A stretch of 64,000 nucleotides of DNA from Halobacillus litoralis (GCF_009856355.1 NZ_WMEW01000010.1:62001-126000), one strand, 5' to 3'; counted from the first letter of the stretch, positions 51,257-61,553 are shown. Made by a program: numbers and translations. The notes: generated from the letters alone by a model not told the origin.

Positions 51257-52975
51257 ATGGCTGTCGATAAGAAACAGGTCATTCAATTACTGGAACAAAT
51301 CGCTGTTTATTTGGAATTGAAAGGCGAGAATCCCTTTAAAATATCCGCCTACCGCAAAGCGGCGCAGGCATTGGAGCGGGATGACCGCTCCCTGAGTGAG
51401 ATTGATGATTTCAAGAAGATGAATGGAATAGGGAAAGGAACGGCGGCGGTCATTGACGAGTATGTCGCCAATGAAGAATCTGATACATTAAAGCAGCTGC
51501 AGGCGGAAGTTCCTGAAGGACTCGTTCCCCTTTTGGATCTGCCCGGCCTTGGTGGGAAAAAGCTGGCCAAACTCTACCAAAAGCTTGAGGTGACGGACGC
51601 AGAAACGTTGAAGGAAGCGCTGGAGTCCGGAAAAGTGGAGGAACTGGAGGGATTCGGGAAGAAGTCCGCAGAAAAAATGCTGAAGGCTCTCGAAGACGCC
51701 CATTCCCGGCCGGAACGCCTCCCGATTGCCATCATGCTTCCCCTGGCAGAAAAAGTGGAAGCCTACTTGGAGCGGGCTGAAACGTTTGACCGTTTTTCCC
51801 GCGCAGGAAGCCTGCGGAGAATGAGAGAAACGATCAAGGATCTCGACTTTATTATTGCATCGGAGAATCCAGCAGCCACAAGGGACGAACTGCTGGCCTA
51901 CCCGGACGTGAAAGAAGTCGTCGCCTCCGGAGAAACGAAGGTGTCCATCGTTGTCCATGAAGGCTATGACATCGGCATTGACTTCCGTATCGTTGCCCCT
52001 CACGAATTTGCGACAACCCTTCATCATTTCACCGGGTCCAAAGACCACAACGTAGCCATGAGACAGCTGGCGAAAGAGCAGGATGAAAAAATCAGCGAGT
52101 ACGGCATAGAAGACATCCATACGGGTGAAGTGAAAACCTTTGAATCTGAAGAGGCATTCTTCAAGCATTTCGATCTTCATTTCATCCCACCTGAAGTGCG
52201 GGAGAATTATGGAGAGGTGGAGAAGTTCAAGGAACCGATCCATTTTGTCGACCTTCCTGATATACGCTCGGATCTTCATATGCACTCAACATGGAGTGAC
52301 GGCGCCCAGTCCATTAAGGAAATGGCACAAAGAGCCAGGGAAAAAGGTTATGACTACATCGCCATCACCGACCACTCCAAGTATTTGAGAGTGGCGAACG
52401 GCTTAAATGAAAAACGCCTGCGCGAGCAGCGGAAAGAAATTGACGAAATCAACGAAACGATGGAGGATTTTTATATATTTGCCGGCATTGAAATGGACAT
52501 TCTTCCAGACGGAAGTCTGGACTTTGATGATGATTTTCTTCAAGAGATGGACTTCGTCATTGCTTCCATTCATTCGAGCTTCCAACAGTCCGAGGAGCAG
52601 ATTATGGAACGGTTGATGAATGCTGTGGAAAACCCGCATGTTCATATGATTGCCCACCCTACGGGGCGTTTGATCGGCCGCCGCGATGGTTACGCCGTGA
52701 ACCTGGATCAGTTGATTGAAGGGGCGGCCCGTACAGGTACCATTCTTGAGCTGAATGCCAACCCCAACCGCCTCGATTTGAACTGGGAGTGGCTCATGAA
52801 GGCTCAGGAAGCCGGTGTGAAGGTCGCCATCAATACCGATGCCCACAGTTATGCCATGCTGGAGCATATGAGAATCGGTGTCGGTACAGCCCGTAAAGGC
52901 TGGTTAAGAAAAGATACGGTTGTAAACACATGGACGAAAGAGAAGTTCATGGATCAATGCAGCATTCGTAAGTAG
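51257..52975 (+). CDS. polX: PolX, family X DNA polymerase with PHP domain
   Basis: 572 residues. N-terminal polymerase X (about 1-315): helix-hairpin-helix repeats ([11 protein letters not shown]-like [39 protein letters not shown]) and the nucleotidyltransferase signature [19 protein letters not shown] with [10 protein letters not shown]-terminal PHP domain (about 335-572): [42 protein letters not shown] and INTDAHS, the metal ligands for 3'-5' exonuclease and AP-endonuclease actions. Probably a base-excision repair polymerase. In B. subtilis it is yshC/polX. Confidence 0.95.
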   Translation: MAVDKKQVIQLLEQIAVYLELKGENPFKISAYRKAAQALERDDRSLSEIDDFKKMNGIGKGTAAVIDEYVANEESDTLKQLQAEVPEGLVPLLDLPGLGGKKLAKLYQKLEVTDAETLKEALESGKVEELEGFGKKSAEKMLKALEDAHSRPERLPIAIMLPLAEKVEAYLERAETFDRFSRAGSLRRMRETIKDLDFIIASENPAATRDELLAYPDVKEVVASGETKVSIVVHEGYDIGIDFRIVAPHEFATTLHHFTGSKDHNVAMRQLAKEQDEKISEYGIEDIHTGEVKTFESEEAFFKHFDLHFIPPEVRENYGEVEKFKEPIHFVDLPDIRSDLHMHSTWSDGAQSIKEMAQRAREKGYDYIAITDHSKYLRVANGLNEKRLREQRKEIDEINETMEDFYIFAGIEMDILPDGSLDFDDDFLQEMDFVIASIHSSFQQSEEQIMERLMNAVENPHVHMIAHPTGRLIGRRDGYAVNLDQLIEGAARTGTILELNANPNRLDLNWEWLMKAQEAGVKVAINTDAHSYAMLEHMRIGVGTARKGWLRKDTVVNTWTKEKFMDQCSIRK

Positions 52976-52997
52976 GAATAAAAGGAGTCGGTCAGGC

Positions 52998-55346
52998 ATG
53001 AATCAAAGAATCCTTCATGTACTTGAATACAAAAAAATTATCGAACAGCTGAACGAGCAGGCAGCCTCTTCTTTAGGAAAAGAGAAGACAGCGGCACTCA
53101 AGCCGTCCTCAGATCTCGACGAAGTGAGACAGCTGCAGAGAGAAACGGATGAAGCCGGCCAGGTGCTCCGTTTGAAAGGCCACGTCCCTCTTGGTGGAAT
53201 CTTTGATATTAAGCCGAGCATCAAGCGGACGACCATCGGCGGCACACTGAGTCCGCTGGAGTGTCTGGATATAGCGAGCACGATTTACGGCGGACGTCAG
53301 CTGAAGCGTTTCATCGACGATATGGAAGAGCCTGAAATGCCGATTCTTAGAGAACTGGCAGGCAGTCTGGTCCCATTAAAGGAACTCGAGCAGGAAATCA
53401 GGAACTGTATCGACGAGCATGGAACGGTCATGGATGGAGCTTCTGACAAACTCCGTACCATCCGCTCCAATATACGTACGTATGAAAGCCGGGTCAGGGA
53501 CAAAATGGATTCCTTTACAAAATCAAAATCCAAGATGCTCTCAGATTCCATCGTAACGATCCGGAACGAGCGTTACGTTCTTCCTGTCAAACAGGAATAC
53601 AGAGGTTCAATCGGAGGGATTGTCCATGACCAGTCCTCTTCGGGTGCCACCTTGTTTATAGAACCCCAGTCCGTTGTCGACTTGAACAACAACCTGCAGG
53701 AAGCACGTGTGAAGGAAAGAAATGAAATCGAAAAAATTCTGAAAGAACTTTCGGAATCAATTGCTGAGGAGCACGAAACTTTGTCCTATAACGTGCAGAT
53801 CCTTGGACAGATCGACTTTATGTTTGCAAGAGCCAAGCTCGGCCAGCAGATGAAAGCTTCCATGCCAGCGATGAATGATGAAGGCCGGATAAAAATGAAG
53901 CAGGCCAGACATCCACTTATTGACGGAGATGAAGTGGTACCGAACGATGTTGAAATCGGTGAGGATTACACGTCCATTGTCATCACCGGTCCGAACACCG
54001 GGGGGAAGACCGTTACGTTGAAACTGGTCGGTCTTTGTACGCTTATGGCCCAGTCCGGTCTTCAGGTTCCTGCGCTGGATGGATGTGAACTGGCGGTGTT
54101 TAAGGAAGTGTATGCGGATATTGGTGATGAGCAGTCCATAGAACAGAGCTTATCCACGTTCTCCTCCCATATGACGAACATCGTCGATATTCTAGATAAG
54201 GTCGATCACCAATCCCTTGTCTTGTTCGATGAATTAGGAGCAGGCACAGATCCACAGGAAGGGGCCGCTCTTGCCATGTCTATTCTTGATGAGGTCGTTC
54301 AACGGGATGCGCGTGTCATCGCAACGACCCACTATCCAGAGCTGAAAGCTTACGGATATAACCGTGATGGCGTCATTAATGCGTCTGTGGAATTCGATAT
54401 CCAGACACTGAAGCCGACGTACCGGCTGCTGATCGGGGTGCCGGGGCGCAGTAACGCTTTTGAGATATCCAGGCGTCTTGGATTGAAGGAAGGCGTAATT
54501 GAATCCGCGAAAAGCCATATCGGTGTCGATTCACAAAGTGTTGAGAACATGATTGCCTCTCTTGAAGAGTCTAAGCGGGAAGCGGAGCGCGACTACGAAG
54601 AAGCGGAAGAGATGCTCGCCGAGGCAGAGAAGCTGAAGCGTGAACTTGAGGAAAAATGGAACCAGTTTGAAAATCAGCGGGAAAAGCTGTATGAAAAAGC
54701 TGAACAGAAAGCGGAAAAAGCGATCCAGCAGGCCCGTGAGGAAGCGGAAACCATTGTCGGCGAAATCCGAAATATGAAAACCCAGTCCCAGATGAAAGAG
54801 CACGAGTGGATTGAAGCCCGTAAGATGTTCGATGAGGCCCAGCCTGAGCTGGCGAAGAAAAAGGCCAAAGAGGCTCCGGCCCCGAAAAAGAAAGAAACGA
54901 AAGAACTGAAGCCGGGCGATGAAGTGAAGCTGCTTACGCTCAATCAACAGGGGACCATCGTGGACCAGACAGGAAAAAATGAATATCAGGTCCAGGTTGG
55001 GGTTATGAAAGTCAAAGCGAAACGAAAAGAACTTGAGTTCGTAAAGGCTAAAGAGCCTTATAAAGAAAAGCCGATGGCGACGGTCAAAGGCAAAAGTTTT
55101 CACGTGAAAACAGAACTGGATCTGCGCGGAGAGCGTTACGAAGATGCTTTGAACCGTTTGGAGAAATATGTGGATGATGCCCTGCTTGCCGGATATCCGC
55201 AAGTATCCATCATTCACGGGAAAGGTACAGGAGCTCTTCGGACAGCCGTCCAGAATTACGCGAAAAACCATCGGAGCATAGCGGCCCATCGTGCCGGAGG
55301 TATGAATGAAGGTGGAAGTGGAGTTACCGTACTGGAACTCCGCTAA
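52998..55346 (+). CDS. mutS2: MutS2, endonuclease MutS homologue
   Basis: 782 residues. MutS-like clamp and core (about 1-310), ABC-type ATPase with Walker [10 protein letters not shown] (about 332-340) and Walker [17 protein letters not shown], a long coiled coil (about 515-625), a KOW-like middle ([20 protein letters not shown]) and a C-terminal Smr nuclease domain (about 708-782) with [12 protein letters not shown] and [11 protein letters not shown]. It lacks the mismatch-reading domain I of MutS. MutS2 suppresses homologous recombination in some bacteria and rescues collided ribosomes in B. subtilis. AAAGGAGT precedes the ATG. Confidence 0.95.
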   Translation: MNQRILHVLEYKKIIEQLNEQAASSLGKEKTAALKPSSDLDEVRQLQRETDEAGQVLRLKGHVPLGGIFDIKPSIKRTTIGGTLSPLECLDIASTIYGGRQLKRFIDDMEEPEMPILRELAGSLVPLKELEQEIRNCIDEHGTVMDGASDKLRTIRSNIRTYESRVRDKMDSFTKSKSKMLSDSIVTIRNERYVLPVKQEYRGSIGGIVHDQSSSGATLFIEPQSVVDLNNNLQEARVKERNEIEKILKELSESIAEEHETLSYNVQILGQIDFMFARAKLGQQMKASMPAMNDEGRIKMKQARHPLIDGDEVVPNDVEIGEDYTSIVITGPNTGGKTVTLKLVGLCTLMAQSGLQVPALDGCELAVFKEVYADIGDEQSIEQSLSTFSSHMTNIVDILDKVDHQSLVLFDELGAGTDPQEGAALAMSILDEVVQRDARVIATTHYPELKAYGYNRDGVINASVEFDIQTLKPTYRLLIGVPGRSNAFEISRRLGLKEGVIESAKSHIGVDSQSVENMIASLEESKREAERDYEEAEEMLAEAEKLKRELEEKWNQFENQREKLYEKAEQKAEKAIQQAREEAETIVGEIRNMKTQSQMKEHEWIEARKMFDEAQPELAKKKAKEAPAPKKKETKELKPGDEVKLLTLNQQGTIVDQTGKNEYQVQVGVMKVKAKRKELEFVKAKEPYKEKPMATVKGKSFHVKTELDLRGERYEDALNRLEKYVDDALLAGYPQVSIIHGKGTGALRTAVQNYAKNHRSIAAHRAGGMNEGGSGVTVLELR

Positions 55347-55377
55347 TGTTCAAAGAAAAAGGGGAGCGGGAGCGAGT

Positions 55378-55785
55378 ATGACTGATTTTTGGGAACATTC
55401 GTTAGTGGAAACAGCCGCCAGCTACAGTGTTGTCGTCCTGTGCCTGGTCGTATTCATGGCGATTTTTGAAATGGTGACTTCCTACAACAACTGGGAAGAA
55501 ATAAAAAAAGGCAACCTTGCCGTAGCGATGGCTACGGGTGGGAAATTATTCGGAATCGCTAATATATTCCGCTTCTCCATTGAACATAATGATGCCCTCA
55601 CCCAGACGATGGGATGGGGCCTGTATGGCTTTTGTCTCCTGCTTGGCGGGTATTTCATTTTTGAATTTTTAACCCCTTCGTTTAAGATTGACGAGGAAAT
55701 TGCTGCAGACAACCGGGCTGTTGGTTTTATTTCCCTCATCATATCCGTCGGTCTTTCCTATGTCATCGGGGCGAATATCATTTAG
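55378..55785 (+). CDS. yshE: YshE, DUF350 membrane protein
   Basis: 135 residues. DUF350 family with four hydrophobic segments (about 15-38, 50-68, 78-98 and 112-133). Function is unknown. The ATG 55378 has GGGAGCGGGAG upstream; the frame continues upstream into mutS2 but that part has no ribosome binding site. Position after mutS2 matches yshE. The tiny gene at 55798 follows at once. Confidence 0.85.
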   Translation: MTDFWEHSLVETAASYSVVVLCLVVFMAIFEMVTSYNNWEEIKKGNLAVAMATGGKLFGIANIFRFSIEHNDALTQTMGWGLYGFCLLLGGYFIFEFLTPSFKIDEEIAADNRAVGFISLIISVGLSYVIGANII

Positions 55786-55797
55786 GGAGCGAGTCGT

Positions 55798-55875
55798 TTG
55801 GAAACGTTAGCGAAAGTCCTCATGGTCGTTGCCGCTCTATTTCTTATAGTCGGTATTTTATTTTTCATCATTTAA
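55798..55875 (+). CDS. Putative 25-residue single-pass membrane protein
   Basis: TTG-initiated frame: about seven polar residues (METLAKV), then a run of 18 mostly hydrophobic residues (LMVVAALFLIVGILFFII) to the TAA at 55873. GGGAG (55785-55789) lies eight bases before the TTG and begins in the yshE stop codon, so it would be coupled to yshE. Too short for usual gene finders. It may be a small regulatory membrane peptide; it could also be chance, but the site, the spacing and the uniform hydrophobicity argue otherwise. Confidence 0.5.
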   Translation: METLAKVLMVVAALFLIVGILFFII

Positions 55876-55932
55876 GAACAAGCTGTTGTTCAACCAGGTG
55901 CATTGGAATTTGAACTTGAAGAGACAGGGAGC

Positions 55933-55965
55933 ATTCACCGGGGGAGTCCTCCGGTGAATTTCTTT
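55933..55965 (+). terminator. Terminator after yshE and the small gene
   Basis: Stem ATTCACCGG / CCGGTGAAT (55933-55941 and 55951-55959), then TTCTTT. A weaker inverted pair GTTCAA/TTGAAC lies upstream at 55893-55918. Confidence 0.7.
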
Positions 55966-56012
55966 GTTTCATGTAGTTTTCTGTCAAATATTCTCAAAAT
56001 TTTAAATTTTAT

Positions 56013-56041
56013 TTCAAATGTGGGGGAAGTGTCGTTATAAT
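56013..56041 (+). promoter_or_regulatory. lcfA promoter
   Basis: TTCAAA (56013-56018), 17 bases, TATAAT (56036-56041), followed by AAAAAAGGGGGC. No FadR-type inverted repeat was seen near it. Confidence 0.6.
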
Positions 56042-56073
56042 AGAAGAGAAGTTAAAAAAGGGGGCATGTGAGT

Positions 56074-57777
56074 ATGACAGACTTTCAGCGTCCATGGCAC
56101 AAGTATTACCCGCCGGAAGTACCGGTGGAAATGGAGTACGACCAACGTCCACTGCAGGATTACCTGCGCGATACAGCCCAAGATTACGGAGAAAAGAAAG
56201 CGCTTTATTTTATGGGCAAGGAGCTTTCCTATAAGGAGGTATATGACCAGTCCCTCGCTGTAGCGAGCTACCTGCAGCAGCTGGGTGTGGAAAAAGGGGA
56301 CCGTGTATCCATTATGCTTCCCAACTGCCCGCAGTCAGTCGTCGCATATTATGGTGTGCTTTTGGCGGGAGGGATCGTCGTTCAGACCAATCCGCTGTAT
56401 ATGGAAAGGGAGCTGGAGTACCAGATGAAGGACTCCGGAGCGAAGGTGATCATCTGTCTGGATATCCTTTATCCGAAAGCGGCAAATGTGAAACCGGAGA
56501 CCGATCTGGAACATATCATTGTTACGGGGATAAAGGATTATCTTCCATTTCCAAAGAATAAGATTTATCCTTTTATACAGAAGCGTCAGTATCAGGTTCT
56601 CGTTAAACCGGAACAATCCACAGACACTCACCTTTGGACCCACCTTTTGAAGGAGAGCACACGTGAGGTGAAACCTGTAGAGGTCGACCCTTTGGAGGAT
56701 CTGGCTCTGCTTCAGTACACCGGCGGTACAACGGGCTTTCCGAAGGGAGTTATGCTGACTCATTACAATTTGATCGTTAATACGCAGATGGCAAAGAAAT
56801 GGTTGTACAAATGCAGGGACGGCGAAGAGCGGGTGCTTGCCATCCTTCCATTCTTCCATGTGTACGGCATGACCTCTGTGATGAATCTGTCAGTCATGAT
56901 GGGCAACAAAATGATCCTTATGCCGAAATTTGATGCCGAGGCCGTTTTGAAAGTGATTGAGAAGCAGCGCCCAACGCTGTTCCCGGGAGCCCCGACCATT
57001 TATATTGCCCTGTTGAACCACCCGAATCTGAAGAAATATGACCTTTCCTCGATTGAAGCCTGTATCAGCGGCTCTGCCCCGCTCCCTGTTGAAGTGCAGG
57101 AGCAGTTCGAGAAGATTACCGGAGGCCGGCTCGTCGAGGGATACGGTTTAACGGAAACGTCTCCGACGACGCATTCCAACCTCATATGGGGGCATCGGAT
57201 CAGCGGAAGCATCGGCATTCCGTGGCCGGACACAGATTCGAAGATTTTCAAAATGGATGCAGATGAAGAAGCGGACTACGGGGAAATCGGGGAAATTGTC
57301 GTTAAAGGTCCCCAGGTGATGAAGGGGTATTGGAACCGTCCGGAGGAAACGGCCCAGGTGTTAAGTGAAGATGGCTGGTTCCGTACGGGCGACATGGGCT
57401 ATATGAATGAAGACGGTTATTTCTATATTGTCGACCGCAAGAAGGATATGATCATTGCCGGCGGATACAACATTTATCCGCGCGAGGTGGAGGAAGTGCT
57501 GTACGAACATTCTGAAGTGCAGGAAGCGGTAGTTGTGGGTGTACCTGATCCGTACAGAGGAGAAACAGTCAAAGCCTTCATTGTAAGAAAACAGGGCAGT
57601 GATATAACAGAGGATGAGCTGAATGAGTTCTGTCGTAAACATATGGCCTCCTTCAAAGCACCGAGGCTTTATGAGTTCAGAGAGGAGCTTCCGAAGACGG
57701 CTGTAGGGAAAATTCTCCGCCGTCAGCTCGTGGAGGAGGAAAAGGCGAAATATGAAGAATCCGAAAGTATTCAGTAA
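56074..57777 (+). CDS. lcfA: Long-chain fatty-acid-CoA ligase
   Basis: 567 residues. Activates long-chain fatty acids to acyl-CoA with ATP. ANL family motifs: P-loop LQYTGGTTGFPKGVMLTH (about 211-228), YGLTETSPTTHSN, DRKKDMIIAGGYNIYPREVEE and the catalytic lysine in LPKTAVGKILRRQL near the C-terminus. ATG 56074 is preferred over GTG 56068 because AAAAAAGGGGGC ends nine bases upstream. First gene of the fatty-acid degradation cluster; fadR follows after a 99-base gap with its own promoter. Confidence 0.94.
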   Translation: MTDFQRPWHKYYPPEVPVEMEYDQRPLQDYLRDTAQDYGEKKALYFMGKELSYKEVYDQSLAVASYLQQLGVEKGDRVSIMLPNCPQSVVAYYGVLLAGGIVVQTNPLYMERELEYQMKDSGAKVIICLDILYPKAANVKPETDLEHIIVTGIKDYLPFPKNKIYPFIQKRQYQVLVKPEQSTDTHLWTHLLKESTREVKPVEVDPLEDLALLQYTGGTTGFPKGVMLTHYNLIVNTQMAKKWLYKCRDGEERVLAILPFFHVYGMTSVMNLSVMMGNKMILMPKFDAEAVLKVIEKQRPTLFPGAPTIYIALLNHPNLKKYDLSSIEACISGSAPLPVEVQEQFEKITGGRLVEGYGLTETSPTTHSNLIWGHRISGSIGIPWPDTDSKIFKMDADEEADYGEIGEIVVKGPQVMKGYWNRPEETAQVLSEDGWFRTGDMGYMNEDGYFYIVDRKKDMIIAGGYNIYPREVEEVLYEHSEVQEAVVVGVPDPYRGETVKAFIVRKQGSDITEDELNEFCRKHMASFKAPRLYEFREELPKTAVGKILRRQLVEEEKAKYEESESIQ

Positions 57778-57792
57778 ACCTGAAAAAGAAAG

Positions 57793-57821
57793 TTGACAGA
57801 ATATTTCCTTGAATGTAATAT
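57793..57821 (+). promoter_or_regulatory. fadR-fadB-etfBA promoter
   Basis: A perfect TTGACA (57793-57798), 17 bases, TAATAT (57816-57821). TATAAT at 57819 would need a 20-base spacer. The FadR box follows directly. Confidence 0.65.
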
Positions 57822-57827
57822 AATAAG

Positions 57828-57845
57828 TGAATGATGATTCATTCA
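57828..57845. promoter_or_regulatory. FadR operator
   Basis: TGAATGATGATTCATTCA: seven-base arms TGAATGA and TCATTCA around TGAT. It matches the FadR boxes of B. subtilis (TGAATGA-type inverted repeats, recalled). It overlaps the expected start site, so FadR would shut off its own gene, fadB and etfBA; long-chain acyl-CoA would relieve it. Confidence 0.78.
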
Positions 57846-57876
57846 TTTTCAGTATGCAGATCAAGGAGATAGACAC

Positions 57877-58479
57877 ATGAAAAAAAATAAACCGAAATTC
57901 AAACAGATTATAGATGCAGCGGTCGAAGTCATTGCTGAAAATGGGTACCACTCCTCGCAGGTATCAAAGATAGCCAAAAAAGCGGGAGTAGCTGACGGCA
58001 CCATTTATTTGTACTTCAAAAACAAGGAAGATATCCTCGTTTCACTGTTCCAGGAGAAAATGGGGCAGTTCATAGAAAAAATCGAGCAGGAAACCACCTC
58101 CAGGCAGTCAGCGGATGAAAAGCTTCATACGCTGATCCACACCCATTTTGAGCAGCTGGCTGCCGATCACCATCTGGCTATAGTCACCCAGTTGGAGCTG
58201 AGACAGTCAAACAAGGACTTAAGACAGAAAATCAACAATGTCTTAAAGCGCTATTTGAATGTCATCGACCAAATTGTCGACGAAGGTGTGGAGGAAGGAC
58301 TGTTCCGGAATGGCTTGGACCGCCGTCTTGTACGTCAGATGATTTTCGGGATGATGGATGAGACGGTGACCAACTGGGTCATGAAGGATCAGCGTTATAA
58401 CATAGTAGACCAGGCAAGTGAAGTCCATAGCTTGATTATCTATGGATTAGCCCGGAATCGTGAAGAAGAGGAGAGGTAA
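57877..58479 (+). CDS. fadR: FadR, TetR-family fatty-acid degradation repressor
   Basis: 200 residues. The N-terminal TetR helix-turn-helix (about 8-55) has QIIDAAVEVIAENGYHSSQVSKIAKKAGVADGTIYLYFKNKEDIL. The C-terminal ligand domain (about 60-195) is all-helical. In B. subtilis FadR (YsiA) represses beta-oxidation genes and is released by long-chain acyl-CoA. Gene order lcfA-fadR-fadB-etfBA and the box before it support the same job. It ends two bases before the fadB start. ATG has AAGGAGAT upstream. Confidence 0.93.
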   Translation: MKKNKPKFKQIIDAAVEVIAENGYHSSQVSKIAKKAGVADGTIYLYFKNKEDILVSLFQEKMGQFIEKIEQETTSRQSADEKLHTLIHTHFEQLAADHHLAIVTQLELRQSNKDLRQKINNVLKRYLNVIDQIVDEGVEEGLFRNGLDRRLVRQMIFGMMDETVTNWVMKDQRYNIVDQASEVHSLIIYGLARNREEEER

Positions 58480-58481
58480 TT

Positions 58482-59252
58482 TTGTCAACGTTAACGATGG
58501 AAATCCATAACCATGTCGCTGAAATCACCCTGCAGAGTCCGCCGGCCAATGCCCTGTCCACTCATATTCTCCAGGATCTTTCCAAGGAGCTGGATAAGGT
58601 GGAAAACGATGCCTCTGTGAAGGCCATCCTTCTCAAAGGAGAGGGGAGGTTCTTCTCGGCCGGGGCTGACATTAAGGAATTCACGACCCTGCAGGGAGCG
58701 GATGACTATAAGTCATTGTCCTCCAAAGGGCAGCAGCTTTTCCAACGGATTGAGAATTTCCACGTCCCTGTGATCGCATCGATCCACGGGGCGGCCCTTG
58801 GAGGCGGTCTGGAGCTTGCAATGGCCTGCCACATCCGCTATGCCGCAGAAGATGCCAAGCTCGGCCTTCCGGAAATCAACCTTGGAATTATACCAGGTTT
58901 TGCAGGAACACAGCGGCTGCCAAGATACGTCGGAGCAGCTAAAGCTTATGAAATGATTTTGACGGGTGTTCCGATTACCGGGCAGGAAGCAGCGGCCGCC
59001 GGCTTGGTCAATAAGAGCTTTTCTGCTGAGGAAGTGCATGAGGAAGCCTCCAGACTGGCTGCTGCTATTGCAGAGAAAAGTGGTCCGACGATCCATCATG
59101 TGATGAATCTCGTTCCGATGACACACAATCCTCAATTCGGGGAAGGAAACCGTGCGGAGGCGGAAGCGTTTGGCGATGTATTTGGAAAAGAGGATGCTAA
59201 AGAAGGCATCCAGGCGTTTATCGAGAAGAGAAAACCTGATTTCAAACATTAA
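58482..59252 (+). CDS. fadB: Enoyl-CoA hydratase
   Basis: 256 residues, crotonase fold. Adds water to trans-2-enoyl-CoA in beta-oxidation. The CoA/oxyanion hole residues are in FSAGADIKEF (about 65-74) and IHGAALGGGLELAMACHIR (about 105-123). The two catalytic glutamates are in that GGGLELAM helix and in AKLGLPEINLGIIPGFAGTQRLPR. The start is TTG 58482 with AGAGGTAA upstream, two bases after fadR, so translation is coupled. Not the large two-domain E. coli FadB. Confidence 0.93.
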   Translation: MSTLTMEIHNHVAEITLQSPPANALSTHILQDLSKELDKVENDASVKAILLKGEGRFFSAGADIKEFTTLQGADDYKSLSSKGQQLFQRIENFHVPVIASIHGAALGGGLELAMACHIRYAAEDAKLGLPEINLGIIPGFAGTQRLPRYVGAAKAYEMILTGVPITGQEAAAAGLVNKSFSAEEVHEEASRLAAAIAEKSGPTIHHVMNLVPMTHNPQFGEGNRAEAEAFGDVFGKEDAKEGIQAFIEKRKPDFKH

Positions 59253-59273
59253 TGCTTTAGGAGGTCATAGACA

Positions 59274-60047
59274 ATGAACATTTATGTACTGCTTAAAAGA
59301 ACGTTTGATACAGAGGAAAAGATCGCGGTCAACGGTGGAGCGATTGCCGAGGATGGAGCTGAATACATCATCAATCCTTATGACGAATATGCTGTGGAAG
59401 AAGCGATCAATCTACGTGATGCCCATGGCGGTGAGGTTACGGTGGTAACCATTGGTGAAGAAGATGCTGAGAAACAGCTCCGCACAGCTCTGGCGATGGG
59501 AGCGGACAAAGCGGTCCTGGTCAATACAGAGGATGATCTTGAAGAAGGAGATCAGTTTACAACCGTTAAGATTCTGGAAGCTTTCTTCGAAGATAAGGAA
59601 GCCGACATCATTTTAGCCGGTAACGTAGCGATTGATGAGGCCAGCGGTCAGGTCGGTCCCCGCCTTGCCGAACGCCTGGATATGGCCTGTGTGACGACGA
59701 TTACGAAGATCGATGTCGACGGAAGCACCGTCAATATTGAGCGTGACGTGGAGGGTGATGTGGAGAAAGTGGAAACATCCCTGCCGCTACTGGTTACCTG
59801 CCAGCAAGGGTTGAATGAACCGCGCTATCCATCTCTTCCAGGAATTATGAAGGCGAAGAAGAAACCGTTGGAAGAGCTTGAAATTGACGATCTTGATCTG
59901 GATGAAGACGATGTCGAAGCGAAGACCACCACCATGGAAATTTTCCTTCCACCTGCGAAAGAAGCCGGAAAGGTTCTTGAAGGGGAAGTCGATGATCAGG
60001 TTAAAGAATTGGTATCTTTACTAAAAACCGAAGCGAAGGTCCTGTAA
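59274..60047 (+). CDS. etfB: Electron transfer flavoprotein, beta subunit
   Basis: 257 residues. EtfB carries the AMP-binding pocket and with EtfA takes electrons from acyl-CoA dehydrogenase. Typical motifs: NPYDEYAVEEAINLRD, VVTIGEEDAEKQLRTALAMGADKAVLV, and the recognition-loop region LLVTCQQGLNEPRYPSLPGIMKAKKKP with the lysine that can be methylated in some species. AGGAGGTC precedes the ATG. Operon with fadB and etfA. Confidence 0.94.
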   Translation: MNIYVLLKRTFDTEEKIAVNGGAIAEDGAEYIINPYDEYAVEEAINLRDAHGGEVTVVTIGEEDAEKQLRTALAMGADKAVLVNTEDDLEEGDQFTTVKILEAFFEDKEADIILAGNVAIDEASGQVGPRLAERLDMACVTTITKIDVDGSTVNIERDVEGDVEKVETSLPLLVTCQQGLNEPRYPSLPGIMKAKKKPLEELEIDDLDLDEDDVEAKTTTMEIFLPPAKEAGKVLEGEVDDQVKELVSLLKTEAKVL

Positions 60048-60074
60048 ATAGACAAAGGGAAAGGAGAATGGGTT

Positions 60075-61055
60075 ATGAGCAAAAAAGTATTGGTCATTGG
60101 AGAAGCTAGAGAGGGGTCCCTGCGTAATGTAACTTTTGAAGCCATTGCTGCAGCAAATATCGTCAGTGACGGCGGTGAAGTGGTCGGTGTACTCTGCGGG
60201 GATGGAGAATTGAAGGAAATGGCACAGGAAATGGTGTATTACGGCGCGGCACGTGTTATCACCGTTTCGAACCCTGAATTGAAAACGTATACATCCGACG
60301 GATACGCCCAGGCGGTCCACCAGGTCATTGAAGATGAATCTCCCGAAGGCATCATTATGGGCCATACGGCGATTGGGAAGGACTTAACACCGAAGCTTGC
60401 CAGCAGGCTGGAGTCCGGACTGATTTCAGATGCTACGGAAGTGACAGCCGAAAGCGGCGACATCGTCTTCACACGGCCGATTTATTCCGGTAAAGCCTTT
60501 GAAAAGAAAAAGATTACAGACGGATTGGTTTTTGCCACCATCCGCCCGAATAACATCCCGGCGTTGAATCGTGACGATTCTTTGACCGGCGCGGTATCTG
60601 AGAAGGATGTCCAGATTTCCAATATCCGTACCATCATTAAAGAAGTGTTGAGAAAATCCTCGGACGGTGTGGATTTGTCCGAAGCCAAAGTGATTGTGGC
60701 CGGCGGGCGCGGAGTGAAAAGCGCAGAAGGATTCGAACCGCTTGAAAAGCTGGCAGAAGTCCTTGGCGGAACGGTGGGGGCTTCCCGCGGGGCCTGTGAT
60801 GCGGGTTACTGCGACTACTCCCTCCAGATCGGGCAGACAGGGAAGGTTGTTACACCGGATCTGTACATTGCCTGCGGTATTTCCGGTGCGATCCAGCACT
60901 TAGCCGGGATGTCCAATTCCAAGGTCATTGTAGCAGTCAATAAGGATCCGGAAGCGAACATTTTCAATGTCGCTGACTACGGCATCGTCGGTGACTTGTT
61001 CGACGTCATTCCGAAATTGACAGAAGAAATCAAACAGATGAAAGTAAACGCATAG
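60075..61055 (+). CDS. etfA: Electron transfer flavoprotein, alpha subunit
   Basis: 326 residues. The C-terminal domain binds [46 protein letters not shown] and [16 protein letters not shown] (about 205-290), ending [17 protein letters not shown], the family signature. AAAGGAGAA precedes the ATG. Last gene of the operon, with a strong terminator at 61059. No acyl-CoA dehydrogenase is in the window. Confidence 0.95.
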   Translation: MSKKVLVIGEAREGSLRNVTFEAIAAANIVSDGGEVVGVLCGDGELKEMAQEMVYYGAARVITVSNPELKTYTSDGYAQAVHQVIEDESPEGIIMGHTAIGKDLTPKLASRLESGLISDATEVTAESGDIVFTRPIYSGKAFEKKKITDGLVFATIRPNNIPALNRDDSLTGAVSEKDVQISNIRTIIKEVLRKSSDGVDLSEAKVIVAGGRGVKSAEGFEPLEKLAEVLGGTVGASRGACDAGYCDYSLQIGQTGKVVTPDLYIACGISGAIQHLAGMSNSKVIVAVNKDPEANIFNVADYGIVGDLFDVIPKLTEEIKQMKVNA

Positions 61056-61058
61056 GAA

Positions 61059-61095
61059 AAAGCCGAAGCCGATGATTTGGCTTCGGCTTTATTCC
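61059..61095 (+). terminator. etfA terminator
   Basis: Stem AAAGCCGAAGCC / GGCTTCGGCTTT (61059-61070 and 61079-61090), then ATT. Confidence 0.85.
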
Positions 61096-61124
61096 ATGTT
61101 TAAATAAGGGTATAAACAAAATAT

Positions 61125-61153
61125 TAGTCACTAACAATAGATAGTGATATACT
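61125..61153 (+). promoter_or_regulatory. trxA promoter
   Basis: TAGTCA (61125-61130), 17 bases, TATACT (61148-61153). Moderate match; B. subtilis also uses a sigma-B promoter for trxA, which I could not identify here. Confidence 0.5.
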
Positions 61154-61188
61154 TTTTACAGACTAAAAGGTCGAGGAGGAATTATAGT

Positions 61189-61503
61189 ATGGCAATTGTA
61201 AAAGCTACTGATCAAACATTTACAGAAGAAACAGGCCAGGGACTTGTCCTTGCAGATTTCTGGGCACCATGGTGCGGACCTTGTAAAATGATCGCTCCTG
61301 TATTGGAAGAAATCGATGCGGAAATGAGCGACCAGGTAAAAATCGTGAAACTCGATGTTGATGAAAACCAGGAAACAGCTGGTAAATTCGGCGTTATGAG
61401 TATCCCGACACTGCTTCTTTTCAAAGACGGCCAGGTTGTTGACCAGGTAATCGGCTTCCAGCCTAAAGAAGCGCTAACTGAAATCATTACGAAACATGCC
61501 TGA
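61189..61503 (+). CDS. trxA: Thioredoxin
   Basis: 104 residues. Cytoplasmic disulfide reductase kept reduced by thioredoxin reductase. Active site WAPWCGPCK (about 26-34), cis-Pro in MSIPTLLLF, and [22 protein letters not shown] (61173-61182) fixes ATG 61189; the earlier in-frame ATG at 61144 lies in the promoter. Own promoter and terminator. Confidence 0.97.
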   Translation: MAIVKATDQTFTEETGQGLVLADFWAPWCGPCKMIAPVLEEIDAEMSDQVKIVKLDVDENQETAGKFGVMSIPTLLLFKDGQVVDQVIGFQPKEALTEIITKHA

Positions 61504-61521
61504 GTAAAAAGGTGATCGTAG

Positions 61522-61553
61522 AAAGCCGCGCTGTATGCAGCGCGGCTTTTATC
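61522..61553 (+). terminator. trxA terminator
   Basis: Stem AAAGCCGCGCTG / CAGCGCGGCTTT (61522-61533 and 61538-61549), then TATC. The T run is short. Confidence 0.75.
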
